This document shows, in pieces, positions 29,467 through 35,488 of a stretch of DNA of 35,488 nucleotides (position 1 is the first letter of the stretch; each line of letters starts with the position of its first letter). The notes beneath the pieces were generated by a model. That model had not been told where the DNA came from, searched no databases, and saw only the letters and a list, made by a program, of their open reading frames with translations. Made by a program: the position numbers and the translations under genes. The stretch comes from Gammaproteobacteria bacterium. GTDB lineage: Bacteria > Pseudomonadota > Gammaproteobacteria > J044. The stretch covers positions 1 to 35,488 of the forward strand of contig RFHG01000227.1 of assembly GCA_003696465.1 (NCBI GenBank), read 5' to 3'.

Positions 29467-30755
29467 AGCCCGCCCGACTGGTGGCCAGCGAGGCCCTGTG
29501 CGCCGTACTCGACGGCGCCTCGCTGGCACGCGCCCTGCCGCCCCGCCTGAGTGAGAGCGACAACCCGCCCCTGACCCAGGAACTGGTCTATGGCGCCCTG
29601 CGCTGGCACTTCCACATCGAGGGGCTGCTCGGGCAACTGCTCGAGCGCCCGATCCGCGACAAGGACCGCATCCTGCGCTGCCTGCTGCATGTCGGCCTGT
29701 ACCAGCTGATGGAAATGGACCTGCCTCCGCATGCGGCGGTCAACGAAACGGTGGCCGTCACCCGGGCCCTGAAGCGTCCCTGGGCACGTGGCCTGGTCAA
29801 TGCCGTACTGCGTCGCTACCAGCGCGAGGCCGAGCGGCTGGAGGCCAGCCTGGACGAGGCCGACCGCCTGTCCCATCCGCGCTGGCTGCTCGAACGCCTC
29901 AGGCAGGCCTGGCCGAACGAATGGCAGCGCATCTGCGAGGAGAACAACCGGCGCCCGCCCATGGTGCTGCGGGTCAACCGGCTGCGCCAGTCACGCGACG
30001 CGTATCTGCAGCAACTGGCGGCAGAGGGCATCGAGGCCCGACCCCACCCCTGTTCCGAGGTGGCCATCGAGCTGGCCCGCCCGGTACCGGTGGAGGCCCT
30101 GCCCGGTTTTGCCGACGGCGCCGTGTCGGTGCAGGATGCGGCGGCCCAGCTCGCGGCACGCTTCCTCGACCCGCAGCCGGGCGAGCGGGTGCTGGATGCC
30201 TGCGCCGCCCCCGGCGGCAAGACCGCTCACCTGCTGGAGCATGCCGGTGGAGACCTCGACCTGCTGGCACTGGAAATGGAGCCGGCGCGCCTGCCTGCGC
30301 TGCGCGAGACGCTGGAGCGCCTGGGGCTCGAGGCCGAGATCCGCCAGGGCGATGCCGCATGCCCCGAGGACTGGTGGGACGGCCGCCCCTTCGACCGCAT
30401 CCTGCTCGACGCGCCCTGCTCGGCAACCGGCGTATTGCGCCGCAATCCCGACATCCGCGTGCACCGGCGCCCGCAGGACATCGCCCGCTTGCAGGCCACA
30501 CAGCAATCATTGTTAAATGCCCTGTGGCCTCTGCTCCGGCCCGGCGGGCGCCTGCTCTATGCCACCTGCTCGGTATTGCCGGAAGAGAACCGCGAACGCG
30601 TCGCGGAGCTGGTCGCAGGGCAGGCGGACGCCCGGCTGCTGCCCCTGCCCGCGGACTGTGGCAGCGATGCCGGCTGCGGACTGCAGATCCTGCCCGGAGA
30701 CGAGGAAATGGACGGATTCTTCCACGCACTGATCGAGAAGCGCCGCGACTCTTGA
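29463..30755 (+). CDS. rsmB: 16S rRNA (cytosine-967-C5)-methyltransferase
   Basis: Methylates C967 of 16S rRNA with S-adenosylmethionine. The product is 430 residues. The GTG start at 29463 overlaps the fmt stop (GTGA). The N-terminal NusB-like RNA-binding domain spans about 1-140. The SAM-binding loop is LDACAAPGGKT, and the two catalytic Cys are C319 (DAPCSATG) and C369 (ATCSVLPEEN), 50 residues apart as in E. coli. Its stop overlaps the next ATG by one base (TGATG). Confidence 0.97.
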   Translation: MKPARLVASEALCAVLDGASLARALPPRLSESDNPPLTQELVYGALRWHFHIEGLLGQLLERPIRDKDRILRCLLHVGLYQLMEMDLPPHAAVNETVAVTRALKRPWARGLVNAVLRRYQREAERLEASLDEADRLSHPRWLLERLRQAWPNEWQRICEENNRRPPMVLRVNRLRQSRDAYLQQLAAEGIEARPHPCSEVAIELARPVPVEALPGFADGAVSVQDAAAQLAARFLDPQPGERVLDACAAPGGKTAHLLEHAGGDLDLLALEMEPARLPALRETLERLGLEAEIRQGDAACPEDWWDGRPFDRILLDAPCSATGVLRRNPDIRVHRRPQDIARLQATQQSLLNALWPLLRPGGRLLYATCSVLPEENRERVAELVAGQADARLLPLPADCGSDAGCGLQILPGDEEMDGFFHALIEKRRDS

Positions 30756-31330
30756 TGCCCTTCTGCCGCCAATGTCTCCTTCTTCTGCTCGGCGGCTTGC
30801 TGGCGGGTGCTGCCGTGCCGGCCGTCGCGGACGAGGCGCCGGCCACCCGCATCGAGATCCACAATCCGCACAGCCGGCTGGTCGACGGGGTGTGGCAGGT
30901 CGATGCCGACATCGACATCGAGCTGCACGACCCGCTGCTGGAGGCCCTGCACAGCGGCGTGGCCCTGACCTTCGTCATCGAGTTCGAGGTGCTGCGTCCG
31001 CGCAGGCTCTGGTTCGACGAGACCGTGGCCGAACTCGAACAGCGCTACCGGGTGAGCTATCACGCCCTCAGCCGCCAGTACCTGCTGATCAACCTCAACA
31101 CCCGCGAAGTGCTCACCTTCTACGGCCTGCGCGCCCTGCTCGACCGGCTGGGCCGGGTGCGCCAGTTCCCGGTCATCGACAACCGGCTGCTCGAGCCTGA
31201 AACCCATTACGACGTGGCCATGCGCATGCGGCTGGATGCGGACGAACTGCCCCTCCCCCTGAGATTGCGGGCCTGGACCAGCTCCGACTGGGGCCCGAGC
31301 AGCGACTGGGCACGATGGCCACTCCGCTGA
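30755..31330 (+). CDS. DUF4390 exported protein
   Basis: The 191-residue protein starts at the ATG in TGATG behind rsmB. The N-terminal signal peptide (LLLLLGGLLAGAAVPAVA) has a likely cleavage after AVA at about 25. The mature part is beta-rich with conserved RYRVSYHALSRQYLLINL and ends in WTSSDWGPSSDWARWPL, typical of DUF4390. Function unknown. The gene overlaps the start of the ntrY-like kinase by 16 bases, so it is tightly coupled to the two-component pair and may act as its periplasmic accessory; this is inference from context. Confidence 0.88.
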   Translation: MPFCRQCLLLLLGGLLAGAAVPAVADEAPATRIEIHNPHSRLVDGVWQVDADIDIELHDPLLEALHSGVALTFVIEFEVLRPRRLWFDETVAELEQRYRVSYHALSRQYLLINLNTREVLTFYGLRALLDRLGRVRQFPVIDNRLLEPETHYDVAMRMRLDADELPLPLRLRAWTSSDWGPSSDWARWPLR

Positions 31331-33540
31331 GGAGCTTTACCGGCAGCGTACTGCCGGTGGTCGGCCTGTTCGCGCTGCTGATGACCTCGCTGTGGCTGAT
31401 GAGCGATGCCACCGAGAACGCCGAACGCTTCGGGCGGCTCTACATCGGCCTGATCTTCTTCAATGCCATCGTCCTGCTGGCCCTGCTGGTGATGATCGGC
31501 ATGAACCTGTTCGTGGTGCTGCGCCAGGCCTTTGCCCGCGAGCCCGGCTCGCGCCTGACCCTGCGCCTGATCATCCTCTTCATCGCCCTCGCCCTGGTAC
31601 CGGTTTCCATCGTCTACTGGTTCTCGGTGCGCTTCCTCGACCGCGGCATCGACAGCTGGTTCGATGTGCGTGTGGAGCAGGCACTGGAGAACGCGCTGGA
31701 GCTGAGCCAGGCGGCGCTGGACGAGCGCATGCGCGACTTCCGCGAGCAGACCCGCGAGATGGCCCGCCGGCTGCAGGACGTGCCGGACGACCTCGCGGCT
31801 CTGACCCTCAACGAGCTGCGCACCCAGGCCGAGGCCTCGGAGATCTATCTGATCGGCGACAACAACCACATCATTGCCACCAGCAGCGAACGCTCCGAGG
31901 TGCCGGTGCCGCCGGCCGACCTGAAGCGCGAGCGGCTGATGCTGTCCTCGGACCAGGTCACGGCGATCCTCGAGCCGCTGTCGGAAGACCAGCTGCTGGT
32001 GCGCACCGCGGCCGTCGTCCCCAGCTCCGACCCGACCCAGAAGCCCCGCCTGCTGGTAGTGCGTTATCGGCTCGATCCGCGCATCAGCGAACTGGCCCGT
32101 TCGGTGCAGCAGTCGTTCACCGAATACAAGGAGCTGGCCTACCTGCGCAAGCCGCTCAAGCAGAACTTCATCCTCACCCTGTCGCTGGTCCTCTTGCTGG
32201 GCGTTCTGTTCGCGGTCTGGGCCGCCTTCTTCTCCGCCCGCCGGCTGATGGCGCCGATCCGCGAGCTGGCCGAGGGCACCCGCGCCGTGGCGGCCGGCGA
32301 GTACCACAAGAAGCTGGTCGCGGGCGACCGCGACGAACTGGGCTTCCTGGTGCGCTCGTTCAACGAGATGACCACCCGCCTGGCCCTGGCCTACGAACAG
32401 GTGGATCGCAGCAAGCAGCTGGCAGAGCGCCAGCGCGCCTACCTGCAGACCGTGCTCGAGCATATCTCTTCCGGCGTGCTGACGCTGGATGAACACGGAG
32501 TCATCCGCACCGCCAACGCCGAGGCCAGCCGCATCCTCGAGAGCGAAACCCCGCTGCAGGACCTGCGCGGCCAACTGCTGGAGGAGGTGGCCGAGCACAC
32601 TCCGCTGCTGAAACGCTTCTGGCAGCATATTCACCCCCACCTCGAGCATGCCCGCGAACGTGGCCAGGAATGGCAGGACGAGGTCATCGTGTTCGGTGCC
32701 AGCGGGCGCAAGATCCTCATCTGCCGGGGCGCCGTGCTCCCGGCCGAGCGGCCCGAAGACGCCGGTCACGTGGTCGTGTTCGATGACGTGACCGACATGA
32801 TCCAGGCCCAGCGCGATGCCGCCTGGGGCGAGGTTGCACGCCGCCTGGCCCACGAGATCAAGAACCCGCTGACCCCGATCCAGCTCTCGGCCGAACGCCT
32901 CGGGCACAAGCTGGCGCCGGAACTGGATGCGCCCAGTCGCGAGTTCCTGCAGCGGGCCGTGCAGACCATCGTGGCCCAGGTAGAGGCGATGAAGACCATG
33001 GTCAATGCCTTCAGCGAATACGCCCGCACGCCGCGCATCGAGCTGCATCCGGTCGACCTCAACGCCCTCGTGCGCGAGGTCGTCGAGCTGTATCGCAACA
33101 ACCCGGAAGGGGTACGCATCGAGCATGAGCTGGATGCGCGCATGCCGATGATCGAGGCCGACCCGGCCCGCATGCGCCAGGTCCTCAACAACCTGCTCAA
33201 GAACGCCATCGAGGCCCTGGCAGGGCGACCCGATCCACGCATCACCATCAGCACCCGCTGCATGGAAGAGGCCGGCTGCCGCTTCGTCGAGCTGCTGGTG
33301 GCCGACAACGGCCCCGGCTTCAGCGAGGAAGTGTTCCCGCAGCTGTTCGAACCCTATGTCACCGACAAGCCGCGTGGCAGCGGACTGGGGCTGGCCATCG
33401 TCAAGAAGGTGATCGAGGAACATGGTGGTATCATCTGGGCCCAGAACGCCCCCGAAGGCGGTGCACGCATCTTCGTGCGGCTGCCGGTAGTGGCACCGGG
33501 CCACGATGCGTCACACGGTGAGGAAACCGAGCAGGCATGA
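31315..33540 (+). CDS. ntrY: NtrY-like membrane sensor histidine kinase
   Basis: The 741-residue product has hydrophobic segments at about 11-30, 42-65, 81-101 and 283-306, the NtrY topology with an extracytoplasmic sensing region (about 105-280). A HAMP domain (about 305-357) and a PAS domain (about 370-490) follow. The phospho-accepting His is H513 in LAHEIKNPLTPIQLSAERL. The ATP-binding boxes are NNLLKNAIEA (N), ADNGPGF (G1) and GSGLGLAIVKK (G2). The stop overlaps the ntrX-like start by 4 bases (ATGA). In other bacteria NtrYX is tied to nitrogen, redox or envelope control; the signal here is not known. Confidence 0.93.
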   Translation: MATPLRSFTGSVLPVVGLFALLMTSLWLMSDATENAERFGRLYIGLIFFNAIVLLALLVMIGMNLFVVLRQAFAREPGSRLTLRLIILFIALALVPVSIVYWFSVRFLDRGIDSWFDVRVEQALENALELSQAALDERMRDFREQTREMARRLQDVPDDLAALTLNELRTQAEASEIYLIGDNNHIIATSSERSEVPVPPADLKRERLMLSSDQVTAILEPLSEDQLLVRTAAVVPSSDPTQKPRLLVVRYRLDPRISELARSVQQSFTEYKELAYLRKPLKQNFILTLSLVLLLGVLFAVWAAFFSARRLMAPIRELAEGTRAVAAGEYHKKLVAGDRDELGFLVRSFNEMTTRLALAYEQVDRSKQLAERQRAYLQTVLEHISSGVLTLDEHGVIRTANAEASRILESETPLQDLRGQLLEEVAEHTPLLKRFWQHIHPHLEHARERGQEWQDEVIVFGASGRKILICRGAVLPAERPEDAGHVVVFDDVTDMIQAQRDAAWGEVARRLAHEIKNPLTPIQLSAERLGHKLAPELDAPSREFLQRAVQTIVAQVEAMKTMVNAFSEYARTPRIELHPVDLNALVREVVELYRNNPEGVRIEHELDARMPMIEADPARMRQVLNNLLKNAIEALAGRPDPRITISTRCMEEAGCRFVELLVADNGPGFSEEVFPQLFEPYVTDKPRGSGLGLAIVKKVIEEHGGIIWAQNAPEGGARIFVRLPVVAPGHDASHGEETEQA

Positions 33541-34913
33541 GCGGAGAACACATCCTGGTCATTGACGACGAGCCCGACATCCGCGAGCTGGTACGCGAGA
33601 TCCTGGCCGACGAGGGCTACGAGGTGAGTACTGCCGAGGATGCCGAACAGGCCCGGCTGCGCCGCCGGGAGCGGCGCCCCGACCTGGTCCTGCTCGACAT
33701 CTGGATGCCCGGCACCGACGGTATCAGCCTGCTCAAGGAGTGGCGCGAGGAAGGCGAGCTGCCGTTTCCGGTCATCATGATGTCGGGCCACGGCACGGTG
33801 GAAACCGCGGTCGAGGCCACCCGTCTGGGGGCCTACGACTTCATCGAAAAGCCGATCTCCCTGGCCAAGCTGCTGCTCACCATCGAGCGCGCCCTGCAGG
33901 CCGAACGCCTGGCACGCGAGAACATCGGCCTGCGGCGCCAGCTCAGCACCCCGGTCGTCCCGGTCGGCGACAGCCAGGCGATGAGGGCGCTGCGCACGCA
34001 GCTCGAGCGCATCGCCCGCCACGACACCCCGGTGCTCATCACCGGCGAGCAGGGCACCGGCAAGCAGACCTGTGCCCGCTACCTGCACAGCCTCAGTGCC
34101 CGTTCGGAACGCCCCTTCGTGGAGCTGTCGCTGGTGCCCCACTCGCGCGAGTCCATCGCCACCGAGCTGTTCGGCTGCGAGCGCGAGAACGAGGTGCACT
34201 ATGGCCTGCTGGAGCAGGCCAGCGGCGGCATCCTGTTCATCGAGGAGCTCACCGACCTCGACCTCCCCACCCAGACCCAGCTGCTGGCGGCACTGGAGTC
34301 GGGCAGTTTCCTGCGGGTGGGCGGCAGCGAGCCGGTGCACATCAATGTGCGCGTGATCGCGGCCAGTCACAAGGACCTGGAAGAGGCGGTACGCAGCGGC
34401 CAGCTGCGCGAGGACCTGTATTACCGGCTCAACGTGGTGCCGGTCCACGTGCCGCCACTGCGTGAACACCCGGAGGACGTGCCGGAACTGGTCGACCACT
34501 ATGTGGAACTGTTTCACAACCAGCAGGGTCTGCCCTGGCGCCACTTCCCGGTCGCGGTCAAGAATACCCTCATGCACTACCACTGGCCCGGCAACATCCG
34601 CGAACTGCAGAACCTGGTCCAGCGGCTGCTGATCCTCGGCAGCGACACCGAGGTCAGCCTGGAGGAAGTCACCGCGGCCCTCTCCGGGCCGACAGCGGAA
34701 GCACAGAGCGACCTCATCGAGGCCGCCTGGCTGTCGCTGCCGCTGCGCGAGGCGCGGGAACAGTTCGAACGCACCTACCTGCTGAAGAAGCTGCGCGAGA
34801 CGGGCGGCAACATCTCGCAGCTGGCACGCGAGATCGGCATGGAGCGCACCCATCTGTACCGCAAGCTCAAGGCGCTGAACATCGACCCCAAGGAACAGCA
34901 GCACTCGTCATGA
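33537..34913 (+). CDS. ntrX: NtrX-like response regulator (AAA+, Fis HTH) without GAFTGA
   Basis: The 458-residue product has a receiver domain (1-120) with D10, D11, phosphoacceptor D54, S83 and K105. The AAA+ domain (about 140-370) has Walker A GEQGTGKQ (170-177), a Walker B that reads LFIEE (E236/E237 instead of DE), the R291/R297 finger region and sensor II PGNIRELQN. The sigma-54-contact loop GAFTGA is absent: after ELFG the sequence goes CERENEVHYG, about five residues shorter than usual. The C-terminal Fis-type helix-turn-helix is at about 404-446 (GNISQLAREIGMERTHLYRKL). It probably binds DNA as a classical regulator without activating sigma-54 polymerase; this follows from the missing loop. 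It is coupled to ntrY and trkA by ATGA overlaps. Confidence 0.93.
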   Translation: MSGEHILVIDDEPDIRELVREILADEGYEVSTAEDAEQARLRRRERRPDLVLLDIWMPGTDGISLLKEWREEGELPFPVIMMSGHGTVETAVEATRLGAYDFIEKPISLAKLLLTIERALQAERLARENIGLRRQLSTPVVPVGDSQAMRALRTQLERIARHDTPVLITGEQGTGKQTCARYLHSLSARSERPFVELSLVPHSRESIATELFGCERENEVHYGLLEQASGGILFIEELTDLDLPTQTQLLAALESGSFLRVGGSEPVHINVRVIAASHKDLEEAVRSGQLREDLYYRLNVVPVHVPPLREHPEDVPELVDHYVELFHNQQGLPWRHFPVAVKNTLMHYHWPGNIRELQNLVQRLLILGSDTEVSLEEVTAALSGPTAEAQSDLIEAAWLSLPLREAREQFERTYLLKKLRETGGNISQLAREIGMERTHLYRKLKALNIDPKEQQHSS

Positions 34914-35488
34914 AGATCATCATCCTCGGCGCGGGCCAGGTGGGCAGCTCACTGGCCCAGAACCTGGCCAGCGAGTCCAACGACATCACGGTGGTGGACA
35001 CCGACCTCGATGTCCTGCGCGACCTCAAGGACCGGCTCGACATCCGCACCGTTACCGGCCAGGGTTCACGCCCCAATGTGCTGGAACGCGCCGGTGCCGA
35101 GGACGCCGACATGCTCATCGCCGTGACCAACAGCGACGAGACCAACATGGTCGCCTGCCAGGTGGCCTACACCGTGTTCCACACGCCCACGCGCATCGCC
35201 CGCGTGCGCGCGGCCGAATACCTGGAGCACCCCGAGCTGTTCGGGGCGAAGGCCCTGCCGATCGACACCCTGATCAGTCCCGAGGCCCTGGTCACGCACC
35301 ACATCCGCCGGCTCATCGAACACCCGGGGGCACTGCAGGTACTGGACTTTGCCGGCGGCCGGGTCCAGCTGGTCGGGGTACGGGCCTATTATGGCGGCCC
35401 GCTGGTGGGTCACGAGCTGCGCACGCTGGCCAGGCACATGCCCAACATCGACACGCGGGTCGCGGCCATCTTCCGCCACGACCGGGCC
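34910..35488 (+). CDS. trkA: Trk potassium transporter regulatory subunit TrkA (partial)
   Basis: NAD(H)-binding peripheral subunit that gates the Trk potassium uptake channel. The first 193 residues are in the window; the rest (normally about 458 in total) lies beyond the end. The N-terminal RCK Rossmann motif is ILGAGQVGSSLA, followed by VVDTD (about 29-33) for NAD ribose binding, then the conserved TGQGSRPNVLERAGAEDADMLIAVTNSDE, read here in parts around 55-85. RCK-C follows from about 140. The start ATG overlaps the ntrX-like stop by 4 bases. In many Gammaproteobacteria trkA follows rsmB directly; here three genes sit between. Confidence 0.95.
   Translation, partial: MKIIILGAGQVGSSLAQNLASESNDITVVDTDLDVLRDLKDRLDIRTVTGQGSRPNVLERAGAEDADMLIAVTNSDETNMVACQVAYTVFHTPTRIARVRAAEYLEHPELFGAKALPIDTLISPEALVTHHIRRLIEHPGALQVLDFAGGRVQLVGVRAYYGGPLVGHELRTLARHMPNIDTRVAAIFRHDRA

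Overview
The window is a stretch of high-GC bacterial chromosome, densely packed with genes on both strands. Gene content and order point to a Gammaproteobacterium: dnaG-rpoD followed by a tRNA-Ile(CAU)-like gene, a LysM protein-dprA-smg-topA-tsaC-hemF run divergent from def-fmt-rsmB-(DUF4390)-ntrY-ntrX-trkA, a PomAB-type flagellar motor, and a Mg-type HemB like that of Pseudomonas. A Chromatiales/Ectothiorhodospira-like lineage is plausible but is inference only. I see no insertion sequence, phage gene, CRISPR array, plasmid origin or rRNA. Most genes are core housekeeping genes.

Layout. 1-8.4 kb (+): gltB, dnaG, rpoD and a tRNA with anticodon CAU. 8.4-12.1 kb (+): pomA, pomB, a PilZ protein and an HDOD-GAF-like protein, which looks like a flagellar motor/c-di-GMP operon. 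12.1-13.0 kb (-): ubiA. 13.0-15.4 kb (+): gorA, a gamma-carbonic-anhydrase-like protein and a small membrane protein. 15.4-18.0 kb (-): an ArsR-rhodanese regulator, then hemB and aroE. 18.3-20.9 kb (+): a large REC-REC-PAS-GGDEF-EAL protein. 20.9-27.7 kb (-): LysM lipoprotein, dprA, smg, topA, tsaC, hemF. 28.0-35.5 kb (+): def, fmt, rsmB, a DUF4390 protein, ntrY-like kinase, ntrX-like regulator and trkA, which is cut by the window end. All seven of these genes overlap their neighbours.

How the genes work together. Themes are nitrogen assimilation (gltB), replication and transcription initiation (dnaG, rpoD, topA), translation start and maturation (def, fmt, rsmB, tsaC, tRNA), tetrapyrrole synthesis (hemB, hemF), and motility/c-di-GMP signalling (pomAB, PilZ, HDOD, GGDEF-EAL). 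I found no clear-cut new system. The points most worth a second look are: an NtrX-like AAA+ regulator lacking the GAFTGA loop; an ArsR-rhodanese protein whose expected catalytic Cys is Gly; a PilZ protein with its two c-di-GMP motifs split by a long helical insert; the pomAB-PilZ-HDOD operon; and a terminator-shaped inverted repeat in the one intergenic region over 300 bp (17966-18285). Start codons were chosen by ribosome binding site and family alignment; several differ from the longest reading frame.
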